DNA of 64,000 nt from Guadua angustifolia (lineage: Eukaryota; Streptophyta; Magnoliopsida; Poales; Poaceae). A model generated the notes under the pieces. The model worked only from the letters and a program-made list of their open reading frames with translations, was not told where the DNA came from and made no database searches. Shown one piece after another: positions 24,153-35,470 of this stretch. How positions within the stretch are numbered: the first letter of the stretch is position 1; each line of letters begins with the position of its first letter. The stretch is taken from the NCBI GenBank assembly GCA_036346375.1, contig CM070504.1:7499890-7563889 (forward strand), written 5' to 3'. A program made the translations under genes and the position numbers.

Positions 24153-24451
24153 CTCACTGGATGTCCCCCGTCAGTTTCTGGTGCTCAAAGTTCAGATGTA
24201 TTTTGCTTATGTCCTTGCTTCCATGTACTGTCCTGGCCAGCTGCGCCTGGTGCCTTTCCTTTTGCGTAGTCTGTCCTCTAAGCTTGCTGGAAATGTTGTC
24301 GCCTTCCCTTTTGGGGCTGCCTCTGCCTGCTTTAGCAATGCCGGGGTGCCTTCGCCTGTTTACTCAGATCTGTACGCTGTCAAGGCCAGCTTGGCTCTAC
24401 CCTTTACTAATGAAAGGATTATCCTACCTCGCTGTGGTCTCGCTTCTGTCA

Positions 24452-27400
24452 ATGACTGAATGCTGCGTTCTCTCGTGGAATGTCTGAGGTCTAAATGCCC
24501 CTGTCAGGCGGGCAACTGTTCGTCAGACCCTGTTGAATGTTCGGCCTGCGGTTGTTTGTTTACAAGAGTCAAAGCTTCAAAGCATCGACCTCCCCTCCAT
24601 CCTGCAAATTGGTGGCCAGAACCTAGCTTCGGCTTCCTTCCTCCCTGCCCAGGGCGTTAGAGGGGGGATTCTTCTACTATGGGACGCTCAAAAAGTTCGG
24701 GTCTCCAACTCCGTTGCTCGCAACTTCTCCCTCTCAGCGACTGTCACTCTTCTGTCGGATGAATCCTCCTTCCTACTCACCACGGTCTACGGGCCATCTG
24801 CCGACAGGGACAAATCATCCTTCTTAGAGGAGATTGTTTCAGCTGCTCCTGCTGACCACACTCCTTGGCTCCTCCTCGGTGACTTCAACCTCATCTATGA
24901 GGCTCGCGACAAAAACAACTCCAACCTCAATCACCGTTTAATGTCGCAGTTCCGCGCAGTCATTGATCAATGCGCGTTGCGTGAGATTCCCTTGCAAAAC
25001 AGAAGGTTCACTTGGAGCAACGAGAGGAATCTCCTACCTTGGTTAAACTTGACCGTGTTTCGCAACCAAGATCGACGCCTCTTCTCCAACCACCGCCGCA
25101 AGCCATGGCCTCCTCCATGTCGGACCATTGCCCGCCGTTATTGGCAAGCGACTCCGGCCACCAAAAATCCCGGTCCTTTAAATTAAAGCTTCGACGCCGT
25201 ATCCCGGGCTTCCACCGATTGTCCACGATGCGTGGATTGCGGCAAATTCAAACGCCGATCCTTGCACGAGGATTGCGCAAAGCTTCGAATATCGCCTCGG
25301 CCCTCCGTGCTTGGAGCAGATCCTTTTGATGATGCATCTCGCCAGCTCATCTTAGCAAACGAGCTAGTCTTCGTGCTTGACATCGCGAAGAATCGAGACG
25401 GTTATCTCCGGAGGAGTTGCTCTTCGCAAAGCGCCAAAATCGGGTCATTGGCCCGACAATGCTGAAAGGGCTCGTAGTTTACGTGCCTCGTGATAACATG
25501 CTTCAAGGAGGGCGACGCAAACACTCGCTTTTTTCCACCTCAAGGCCAACGGACGTCGAAGGAAAAACTACATTCCTTCCCTCCAGCAGATTGGGGCACG
25601 GCCACTCGCATTCGACAAAGAGCGATTCTTTTGATCATTTCAGGCATTCTTTGGGAACAAAAGAGCGCGCTCCAGACATCAATCGGCAAATCTTCAACTC
25701 CGTCGGTCCCCATGGATGACCGCCGTGGTCTTCTCGGAGGAAGAGGTTTTACGTCTTCGCCGATCGATGCTCACGACAAGGCGCCAGTCGAGATGGTTTC
25801 ACGGCGGCGTTCTTCAAGCATTCTTTGAAACGGTCAAAATGATGTCATGGCAAGGTACTACACTTGTTTCACGATGGTCGCACAGACACTTTAGCACTCT
25901 TAAACTGCGCCTCAATTGTGCTTATCCCTAAGAAAGATGGTGTCGCAGCTCCAGGAGACTATCGGCCTATCAGCCTCATCCACTCCGTTTCGAAGATCTT
26001 AACCAAGGTCCTTGCCCGCTGCCTTTCGTCCCATATGGACGCTCTAATTTCCCCATCCCAAACTGCTTTCATCAGAGGTCGAAGCATCCAGGAAAACTTT
26101 CTGACTGTCCGCAGCCGTGCTCGTTTCTATAATCAGTCGCGGACGCCGGTCCTCATGCTAAAGCTTGACATCACCAAAGCCTTTGACTCGGTATCCTGGG
26201 AGTACCTTTTGGATTTGCTTCAGGCACAGGGTTTCGGAAGTCAATGGCGTCGATGGCTTTCTAGCCTTCTTGTGTCCTCTTCATCTTCGGTACTTCTCAA
26301 CGGAATCCTGGGACCTTCAATCCTGCATCAAAGATTGGCCTCGGTAGTATGACCCGCTATCGCCGCACTGCTCAACCTTGCTATTGATACGCTCCATTAC
26401 CTCCTCAACAAGGCGGCTGACGATGGCATCCTGTCACCATTAATAGGCCACGCATCGGCGCATCGCCTGTCTCTCTACGCTGACGATGCGGTTATTTTCC
26501 TAAATCCAAGAAAGGAGGAATTACAAGCCATCATCTCCATCCTCCATAGCTTTGGCGAAGCCTCTGGCCTCCGTGTCAATCTGCAAAAGAGCTCCATTGC
26601 TGCAATCCAGTGTCAAAACCTTGACCTGCAAGACATTCTTCAGCCTTTCTCGAGCGTGACTGAACACTTTCCGACCAAATATCTCGGCATGCCTCTGGCT
26701 CTGGGACGGCTGCGACGGGTACACCTGCAACCTGTTTTAGACAAGATCGCGCGACGACTCGCGGGGTGGCAAGCTAAGCACCTAACCATTGGCGGGCGAC
26801 TCACGCTGGTAAAATCGGTGCTTTCTTCCATCCCAATCTACGTGCTCACGGCAATTAAGACGCCAAAAAAGTTCATTGCTGACATTGATATCATAAGGAG
26901 AAGGTTCCTATGGGCTGGTGATGCGCCTTTGCATGGTGGGAATTGTAAGGTGCAGTGGGCTAAGGTCTGCAGGCCTTTCAACCTCGGTGGTCTGGGAGTG
27001 CTTGACCTCCACAGATTCGCGCGCGCCCTCAGGCTTCGATGGCTATGGCTCAAACACTACAATCCGCAAAGACCATGGTCCGGCCTCACTCTACCCTGCG
27101 ATCAAACCGATCAATGTCGCTCATGTCGGCCACTAAAGTTGCCATTGGAAACGGCCGCCTTACCTCCTTCTGGACCGCAAGGTGGTTGCACGGAAGAGCG
27201 CCTTGCCAAATAGCACCGCGGCTCTTCACCCACTCTAGGCGAAAATCTAGATTGGTGTCGGATGCCTTGCGTGATAATAATTGGATCCGCGACATCCGAC
27301 ACAGCCTAACTCCTATCCTTCTATTGGAATTCGTCACTGCGGGTCAATCATCCAAATTGCCTCTCCAACCTCACCTAGAGGACGAAATCTCCGGTGCCTA

Positions 27401-27850
27401 CTGGGAGTCTATTCGCCAGATCTGATACCAAATCCAATTTTGGAAGTACCTCCAAATTTTTTCAAAGACACGGTTTGGGCAAAGATGGGCACCGCAACAG
27501 ATTAAGATTTTCTTTCGCTCGTCGGCGAGAATCAGATTTGGACAAAGATAAAGACCTCCAGCTCAGAGGTAGCCAATCAAGATTTCTGTCTCATGTGTTG
27601 CAAAACACGAAACGGTTTTCATTTATTCTTCACCGCTTCTAAGTCCGTCGCATGTGGGTTTCATTGTCGATTGATTCGTGTGCCGTCACTACACCTCGAT
27701 CGCTGGGGCCACGAGGTTGACTTGGGCTGCTGGTGCTGCACAGATTCTCTCTGCACAAGCCACGTGAAAGGTCTCAAATCGATTATCATCCTTGCTTGCT
27801 GGCAGTGGTGGAAAGAGAGAAACAGTAGGGTCTTCCGTCACGAATAGGCG
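24452..27850 (+). pseudogene. LINE ORF2: endonuclease-reverse transcriptase, broken
   Basis: The frame starts at ATG 24452 (MTECCVLSWNV) and hits a TGA at 24485. The apurinic-endonuclease-like domain continues with VVCLQESK, LLLGDFNLIYEARDKNN and RFTWSNER (about 24530-25025), then shifts frame. Reverse transcriptase motifs follow: PISLIHSVSKILTKVLARCL, SQTAFIRGRSIQENFL and LKLDITKAFDSVSWEYL (25940-26210), then the YADD active site (near 26480) and KYLGMPLALGRLR with LAGWQAKHLTIGGRLTLVKS (26680-26830). The C-terminal region near 26900-27850 resembles the zinc-binding RT tail but is out of frame. No intact enzyme can be made from it. Confidence 0.85.
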
Positions 27851-28128
27851 ACTCACGACCAGATCTTTCGACAAATTAAGGATGATGCCGCCTCCTGGGC
27901 TGCTGCAGGAGCGTCGCACCTTCAGTCTCTCCTCAGGGGAATCTCGTAAAGGCCGCCCTCCGTTTTTCATTTTTATTTTGGGTTTTCTTTTCCTCTCTGT
28001 TGTACTTCCCTTTCTCCTTCTAGGGTGCGTTCTAGGGTGCGACCTTCGCACCTTCTTTTCCGCATTTTGTACTATAACCTTTTTCTTATCCTCTAATTAA
28101 ACCTCGGCCGCGGCCGATTTCAAAAAAA

Positions 28129-28143
28129 AACGTTTCACGAGGG
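28129..28143. repeat. LINE target-site duplication, right copy
   Basis: AACGTTTCACGAGGG directly follows the LINE A-tail and matches 21423-21437. Confidence 0.9.
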
Positions 28144-30703
28144 TAAGATCAAAAACTTGTTGCCGAGTTCGTGATTGGCTGCAACTTGCAAAGCCGATCC
28201 TCCGGCTAGATATTCCGCGTCCTGAAAAAAGTTGTTCTTTTTATCGGGCTTTTTCTTAGCTTCTCTGTTTTTTTTTCTCCTCACAACTGTGATCAAGTCC
28301 CTTGTCAGTTGTTTCTTAGTATAATTAGCGGAATTTCACGCGCAATTACATGACTTGATATTAATTGTAGCATAGTGTATTTGTTATATATCTCAAATAT
28401 CTTTTAAAAAATATAGTTGCATTTGTCATACAACTATAGTAGTTGCAATATCTATATATAATTAATTTGCACAGTTATAATTTGGCTTCATCAAAATGAT
28501 CAGTATAATTTTTTTCCTCAATTAATGAGAGAATTTATCATAATTTTGTTTTAGACATTAGAACTGCGTGGCTAAATATTAAGATACGGTTGTCATTGTT
28601 ATACAACTCTAATATTCATATATAATTTATTTACACGTTATAATCTGACCCTATTTATGACTATCGTGGGGTTTTTTTGCCTTTAAAACGGACAAGATAT
28701 TTTCAACTGTTGGTTTATATATATATACACACACACTAGATCAAAACCCGTGCGTTGCTATGAAAAATAAAATTGGTAACGAACCATAAAGGTCAAGCAA
28801 TAAAAGAAAATTGTGTTACAAGATCAAACATCTATTTCTCCCGACTACAAAAGTTTTTATTGTTTCTTCTCCGGTATGAATTAAAACTAAATATATTGTA
28901 CGTAGCAATATATATTACCAATCTTAAAAATCAATCAATCATTTTTATCCCTTTTTGCAATTTATATTACCAGCCCGCGTTTCTCTTCCTCTTGCCATGC
29001 CCGCCGACGACGTCTCACCGGTGTTGCCGAGCAACCGCACCGAAGCATCGTACGCTTTGTTCAAGTCCAACTGCCCAGGTTGAGTTACGGCACCAGAGGC
29101 GCCGCGCTCTGGCTGTCCTTCCGCGTAGTTACTATCGATCGCAGACTCGGCCCCTCAAGGCCGCAGCCATGTACGTCGGTCCATCACTTATTGATCAGTT
29201 TGTCGAGTTCATTCGCCGTGGTGGCACAACATGGGAGATCTTGAATGAATTCTTTTGATTGATTCTGTGAAAACTGTACAACATATATAGAGTACAAAAG
29301 GAATATTGGCCAGCTATTAATTACCAGCAATAATCAAAGATTTTGCTATAATAATCAGCTATATTTAGAGAGATATGGCTGGCTGTAAATCAGGAAAGAA
29401 TAATTAGCTATAATGATCGGTCATTATTGTAGATATGGCCGAGAGAGGAGGGCTAGGAAGAATGGACCGCGCGCTGCCATCAACTGCAAATTTATATTAG
29501 TAGAGGTATTTGTACGTATGGAAAAGAAGTATGTATATTCCATACTTAATCCTTTTGAGCCGTATACTCCATACTCCATTTAATAAAGGCATGAAATATA
29601 TGTTCAGAAAGGAAACAAAGAGAAATGTAAGATGCATGCATGCAGCACTCACGGCCAGGGAAGGCCGAGTATCCAGCTGATCGTTGCTTCATGCACCCGC
29701 TCCCTCAAATACAGGAAGAAGTTTGGTATAGATAGTCCATGCTAATCCATCTCCGAACACGTCAAAATGTGCATACTCCCTGCATACATGTTAACATGAT
29801 ATACACCCTCATGTATACATACTCCCCAAGTACAATCAAGTATACATACTCCCTTAGGCATACATATATACTCCCCAAATAGATTTGCTAGTTAGTATGG
29901 AGTAAGTTTGTACACTCACCAAACACATATAATTAGTTAGTTCTCGGCCATTACAGATTTTTAAAACAACACATACAGATCGGAACGAATGAAATCTGGA
30001 GCTATCCGGAGAGGAAGGGGCGGTTTGGTTTTGTGCTTGGTCGTTAGTCCTAACTCCTAAGAAATATATCAGAACAATTTTGTGTCCGTGTATAGAATGA
30101 TTGAAATGATCACTTAATAACTGATGTTACGAGGCATTGCATTTGTACACAATAGCAATTCATCGGATTCACACAAGAGACATGATAGTCTCTGGGAGAG
30201 CGATTGGCTCTGACCGAAGTTTTTCTTGACTGGAAAATGGAAACCAGTGCTGACAAGTGAGTAGACAATAGACACAAACGTGTTCAGTCTCATTAGCACA
30301 CATGTTCTAACAGTTCCCTGGTCTGTAGAATCCACAGTACTAGGAGTAACTTGCTAGCGTGACATGTATGCATTCATCAATGTGCACGAACTTTTCGGTA
30401 ATCGGTAGCATTAGCATAATTATTACAAAGATTTGTTCCTCACTGTGAGATACTCCGAAAACTCCATAACCTGCAAGGTCAGCAGGTCAACAACACCACA
30501 CAATCAGATAGGGTCGGTAGGAGGGAAACGAACAGAAGCATTCTTTTCAGTAATCATTGTGCACAAACATTTTCAGAGATCAAGACGCGCGGTTTGAAGC
30601 AGGTTTTAGGCAAACTGCTACTAGCTAATACATGATGTTGGTATGAGTACATTGCAACAACCAATACCACATCTTATTCAGTATGTGTAGTGTATAGATG
30701 GCA
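28144..30703. other. Intergenic stretch between LINE and ARD gene
   Basis: It is AT-rich with a (TA)n(CA)n run at 28718-28736. The phrase aaaacccgtgcgttgctatg (28744-28763) and the later tatattagtagaggta (about 29493) resemble the ends of common grass repeats, but I could not bound an element. Repeats of the type tatacatactccc cluster at 29760-29880. The part next to 30704 should hold the ARD 3' UTR. A short open frame at 28773-29258 has no recognised motif. Confidence 0.5.
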
Positions 30704-31372
30704 TCAACGAGCTTCAACGGTGGCTTGATTTCCTCTGTTGATAATTCTGTCAACATACTCCTTTCTGAAATCATGCAACGGTTCCACGAGTTAACTAGTA
30801 CGAGAAAAATTAGTGGGAGGTACAAGGGGGAACAAAGACATATGTAAGTACCTAGCTGGGAGATGGTCATGGGGACGATTGTATGGCGTCCAGACAGGCT
30901 CTCCCACAAAGAGCCGCATTGCCTGCAGAAACACAGTACGAACAAAGCGCAGTATCACATCACCATATATTAGACTGTGATGTTCCTTATTTGATGATTA
31001 CAGAAATGAATGAGAGCTTTAGGAATATATGATTAAGGAAAGGACACGATCGGTAGTTGAAATCCACAAAGATAGCAAGACAGAAGTACGTCATAAAAAG
31101 ACAATTAGCTGTTTCGAATTATGCGTCGTGGGACTCAAAATAAGTAGGCACCATCTGTCCACTTCAAAAAATTGCAGCTATCACTAATTAATTCACAAGT
31201 AAATTACACACACGGTTTGACAAAAGAATACAGAACTCAGTCATTTTTAATTCATTTAGTACAAACAAGTGTTAAAGGAGACCAAAACTCATGATAGGAA
31301 CAAAGGAAGAAAGGTAAAAGATACCTTGATGTAGTTGTCGCAGTCCAACGTGAAGCGGTGATACATTCCTGC
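30704..31372 (-). CDS. ARD: ARD 3' half: rest of exon 5, exons 6 and 7
   Basis: After the second copy of the duplication (31372-31364), exon 5 resumes in frame with YHRFTLDCDNYIK to the donor AAG|GTATCT at 31325. Exon 6 (30922-30852) encodes AMRLFVGEPVWTPYNRPHDH and LPA, exon 7 (30764-30704) KEYVDRIINRGNQATVEAR and a TGA. Cys replaces the usual Thr in LDTDNYIK, a mild change. This half has no start of its own in a suitable context. Confidence 0.9.
31364..31372. repeat. MULE-1 target-site duplication, left copy
   Basis: CATTCCTGC is identical to 39632-39640. Both copies are ARD coding sequence (Ala-Gly-Met codons on the minus strand). Confidence 0.95.
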
Positions 31373-31453
31373 GAATTTTTTTTTTAAATAATATTATTTT
31401 AATTCGAAATTGCGACATTAATACACGAATTTAAAAAATTGCAGAAATAATAT

Positions 31454-31706
31454 CCGGTCGCCAAACCGTTTGGCGATAACAGGGTCGTCGCCAAACGGTT
31501 TGGCGATAATAGGTAGTCGCCAGACGGTTTGGCGACTATACTGTAATCCCGCGGTCGGCCGGTGATGACCCGCCTTGTCGCCAGTCAGGTGTGGTCGCCA
31601 CACCGCTCGGCGATTATCGAGTAGTCGCCAAGCCGTTTGGCGACTACTAGTAGTCGCCGAGCGGTGTGGCGACTACTCAAGAGTCGCCGAGCTGTGTGGC
31701 GACTAC
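31454..31706. repeat. MULE-1 left subterminal palindromic array
   Basis: About seven units of the self-complementary type GTCGCCAAACGGTTTGGCGA, spaced roughly 28-35 bp, run inward from the terminal repeat. Variants include GTCGCCACACCGCTCGGCGA and GTCGCCGAGCGGTGTGGCGAC, where changes on one arm are often matched on the other. Adjacent units are joined by (a)ctactagt-type linkers that are themselves palindromic. Confidence 0.9.
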
Positions 31707-31739
31707 TACGATCACTGCTCTAATGAGGCGGTTTGTCAT

Positions 31740-31978
31740 TAAGGCCAAGCAAGAAGAAAAGAAGAAAAGCGGTGGCGGCCGAGGCGATTTGCAACAAGGA
31801 GAGAGAGGAAGAGAGGGAGAGGAAGGAGAGAGAGGCGAGGGAGAGAGGGAGAGAGAGGTGTCCGCGGGAGAGGGAGAGGAGAGGCGCTCGGGAGAGGAGG
31901 AGAGAGAGATCGCTGAGAGAGAGAGGGGAGGAGAGGAGGAGGAAGAAGAAAGGAGGAAGAAAAAAAAAGAAAAAAAGG
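31740..31978 (+). repeat. GA-rich low-complexity tract of MULE-1
   Basis: About 240 bp are almost pure purine on the plus strand (gagagagg, gaggaag, aaaaaaag). It is followed directly by AT-rich DNA. The same tract type lies at 55011-55105 in MULE-2 at the same position, so it may be a 5' UTR or promoter feature of the element's genes. Confidence 0.75.
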
Positions 31979-32039
31979 TATTTTTTGATATTTTTTATTA
32001 AATTTTTGTAGTGTAAAATAATTTACATATTTTGTCATA

Positions 32040-32400
32040 TTAGAAAATATAGAAATTTTAGAAATTAGAAAATTTTAGAAATTTTAGGAAATAGAAAATC
32101 TTAGAAATTTTGGAAATTGTAGATATTAGAAATTTTAGAAATTTGAGATATTAGAAAATTAAGAATTTAGAAATGTTAGATATTAGAGATTTTAGATATT
32201 AGAAATTTTAGAAATGATACAATATCGATGTTTATGCAATATTAGAAATTTTAGATATTAATGCAATGTCGATACTAGAGAGTTTAGATATTGATGCAAC
32301 ATTAGATAATTTAGATTTTGATGCAATATAGCGATTTTAGATTGTTCGTACAAAATCTTAAGATGATAATTTTCTTATTTAGGAGGGAATTGTTAATTTA
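32040..32400. repeat. AT-rich short repeat block of MULE-1
   Basis: Variants of tagatattagaaattttaga recur across this block. MULE-2 has an equivalent block (gtagatat(g/t)ggtagattaga type) at 55190-55440, between its GA tract and its first gene. Confidence 0.7.
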
Positions 32401-32499
32401 GATATTGATGCAATATAAAAATTAATTTTGTTTAGTTAGTGTAGTGATATTAAACGTTAGTGGTGATCTAGAAATCAATTTTGTTTATGTGGTCGCAGA

Positions 32500-35186
32500 A
32501 TGTCGGATGCAATGAAATTTAGGGTATATTACGGCGATGGTGAAATAAAAATTAGGCGTAATGGTGTTGATTTGAGCAGCTTTTGCGATCACAATGGCGG
32601 AACACTTATGTCTCGATAGAGTTAGCATCCGTGATATAAAGCTTTGGTTGACCAAATATTTTTCCTGGATGCAAGTGTTTACTCTGTTACTATTCAAGTC
32701 GTATTCACGCCGTAGTAAGGGTGACCCGCTATGTGGGAATTGAAGAAAATAGATCGGACGTACTTGTGGCGAAATGGTTAAGGTGGTGCAAGGGATCTAG
32801 CCTTGAATGTGTAATCTTTGGTGCTGGCGTGCCCTAGAGAAGAGGTGAATATTAGCGGCGTGGCGAAAGCAAAGACGTCGCTACTCAAATGAACAAGTTC
32901 GGTAGTGGTGCCGGTTGAGGTAGCGGCGGAGGATGATAACAGGATGCGACAAACGCGGAAGGTCGGGCAGATGAAGGAGGAAATCGAGCAAATTGTTGAT
33001 CAATTGGAGTTGGTGGACCATATGGCGAGGCAAGATGAAGCTGAAATGTTGGAGTGTGATGATGACATCGACGAAGATGAGGAAGAGGAGGAGATGATGA
33101 AATGCATAGTAATCTTGGGCAACGGATGTACCCATCCCCGACGAGTGGAACAGAAAAACAAAGCTAGTATGGAAGTTTTGTGGGGGCATGAGTCGCGTTG
33201 GGAGTATGGTAGCAATGCCGTTAATTTGAATCAAGTTTTCGCAAACAATTACGAGTTGAAGTTGGCGGTGAAATTGTGGGCACTATCGCAGCAGAGAGAG
33301 TTCCGAGTTGTTTTGTCGATCGAGATAGATACAGTGAAGTGCGAACCGAAGGATGTGAATTCAGTACATGCTTATGTCAAGTGCGAGACATTTTGGATTG
33401 CATCACGAGTAGATGGGCACACATGCAGACTAGAAAATGTTACGGTGAAACACCGCAACTTGAATGCGGCTCTAATCGCTAGCGTGATGTTCAATGAGAT
33501 CATCGAGAAGAGGGACATTGAGTGTTCTTATATTCGTAAAGCAATCTTGAGAACATTTAAGTATCGATAAGTTACTCGATGGCTCTGGCGTATGGGCAAA
33601 AGGCATTAGAGAAGAGGTTTGGCACATATGAGGCTTCAGATTGTAACCTACCTCGTGTGCTTGATGTCTTGAAGGAAACAAACCGCACGCATAACCGCTT
33701 TTGAAGAAAGTGAAGCGGATGGTAACGGGTCTCGATATTTCGTCGAGCTTTCTTTTCTTTGGGTCCTTGCATTGCGTCATTCAGTATCGCCGTCCATTGT
33801 TGTCGCCGATGGTACATTCTTGATCGGGAAATACAAGGGCGATTCTAACGGCAATTGCAATTGATGGGAACAACCACATACTTCCATTGGCCTTTGCATT
33901 TGTTGAGGGTGAGAACCGGATAGTGGCCGTGGTTTTTCGGACATTTGAAGTTCGGGTAGTTCGTGATCACCCAACGTGTGCATCATCCATGACCGCCATA
34001 AAGGTATCATTTCGCAATTAAGACTCTACAGAGGACCTTGATGAGCCTTTTTCCGTGGCGTGACATGCGAATGTGTGCATGAGACATTTGGGAGCAAATT
34101 TTTCAGCGGTTCAAGAGTAAGAAGTCGATGAACCTATTTAAGAGGTTATGCAAGCGTAACCAAGCACGAAGTTCAACGCGATATTGGCCGAAGTTGGACA
34201 AGCACACTACCGCATGATTGAAGAGTGAAGAAGCAACCAAGAACGCCGAACGATTGCCCACCGAAAAGGCTATCACCCCTGAGCGCTTCGATCCTCCAAA
34301 TCGAGGAGGCGATCGTCAAGAAACATTAAGTGTTTCTCGACTTTGGATAGAGGCGAGCCGTTGGAGAAGTGGGCATTGCTCCATGACTTTGAGGCGCCAG
34401 TTAGTATACTAAATTAACATAGCCGTGACGATTGAACAATTAGAGTTATCGTGCTAAGCGATATGTTTGAACAGTTCGGTGTCATGACAACGAATATAGC
34501 CGAGGTTTACAATTGGGTCATCGAGGCTGCGTCGCTACCACTTGTGGCCATCTCGAAGGCATCTTTGCACGGCATCGTTGGGTACTTCGAGAAAAGGCAT
34601 GCGAGGTCAGATCGCATGCCACGACATTGCAAACGCCCGTCTTGGCGCGGATGATGGCCTACATGGAGGAACGCACCAAAGAAAGCTCACTGCATATGGT
34701 GCGTAGCTTCGGAGTCACTGAGTACCGCTTCGAAGTGACTCTCCGGTGTAAAGGGGGATTGGGAACCGACACAGCGGTTATTACACACGAGGTTAACCTA
34801 GGCCAAGGGGCCACTAGATGGTGTGAATGCACCTGCAACAAGCCAAGACTTCTTCATATTCCCTGCTCGCATGTGATCGCAGCTTGTGGGCAAATTGGGA
34901 TGAGCACGGCGCAGTACGTGTCCCCTTTGTACCTGAAGGGTCATGTCACAACACCGTCCGGTGAGTTCCGTGGTTTTCGAGCACATGGTGATTTCAACGC
35001 CATTAACACAGATAAAGCGATATGTTCACCGGATGCAAATTTACGGAGGTGTGCACCAGTAAGCGGTGGCGTCATCCACAGCCTAAGCGCATTCGCAATG
35101 ACATGGATGAATCTGAAGTGGGTCGCCTGTTAGGAGGTGTTCTCGGTCACGGTGAGTACGGGCACAAGGCAACGCAATGCCCTTAG
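32500..35186 (+). pseudogene. MuDR-like MULE transposase, broken
   Basis: The start is ATG 32500 (MSDAMKFRVYYGDGEIKIRR), a typical MULE N-terminus, with a stop near 32618. The long frame 32905-33570 carries an acidic linker and the MuDR DNA-binding region (FANNYELKLAVKLWALSQQR, TFWIASRVDGHTCRLENVTV). Pieces of the catalytic domain follow in shifted frames: LTAIAIDGNNHILPLAFAFV near 33850, DRH near 33995 and RMCMRHLGANFFSRFKSKK-like residues near 34070. A SWIM zinc finger, CECTCNKPRLLHIPCSHVIA, lies near 34820-34880, and a knuckle-like GEYGHKATQCP precedes the TAG at 35184. At least three frameshifts or stops prevent expression. The role would have been cutting and inserting the element. Confidence 0.88.
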
Positions 35187-35470
35187 TGTTATGTATTGAA
35201 TTATGTAATGTGTATTCAATTGTGTAATATGTACCATTTTATCCTATGTTAGGTATTTGCAGTATGTTGGACCTTCCATCATGTTTATGTAGTGAATTAT
35301 GTATTTTGTTTTGAATTCGTAATATGAATCGTTTTATCTACGATTGTACCTTTTGTCATGCTTTTGTATTGAATTGCGTAACATGTCATCTGCTTGTTTA
35401 TTTATGTCCAACTCTTTGATCTTTTGATTTACATTACTAATCGCATCGTTTTCATGTTTACTTGCGCAGG

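Larger units (their letters stand above)
21438..28128 (+). mobile_element. L1-type LINE retrotransposon, near full length, decayed
   Basis: The element ends in a short A-run (caaaaaaaaa) and is flanked by a 15-bp duplication AACGTTTCACGAGGG at 21423-21437 and 28129-28143, as expected of target-primed reverse transcription. It carries an ORF1-like region (22261-24150) and an ORF2 with endonuclease, reverse transcriptase and a zinc-binding-RT-like tail (24452-27850), all broken by stops and frameshifts. Length is 6.69 kb. It lies head to head with the Hsf gene, its 5' end about 145 bp from the heat-shock elements. Confidence 0.88.

Noticed and set aside
28773..29258. 161-codon plus-strand frame
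   Set aside because: Begins in AT-rich DNA and passes through a GC-rich patch with no recognised domain or coherent codon use.
28736..29500. Possible transposon bounded by acccgtgcgttgctatg and tatattagtagagg phrases
   Set aside because: These phrases recall common grass repeats, but no inverted ends, hairpin or target duplication could be placed.
30114..30335. 73-codon minus-strand frame downstream of ARD
   Set aside because: It lies where the ARD 3' UTR is expected and has no motif.
31454..31706. CRISPR-like array (regular palindromic repeats with spacers)
   Set aside because: The repeats are inside a MULE terminal region in a plant nuclear genome, spacers are repetitive, and there is no cas gene.
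31666..32011. Glu/Arg-rich ORF (Lys-Arg-Glu repeats) as a gene in MULE-1
   Set aside because: It is a translation of the GA-rich low-complexity tract.
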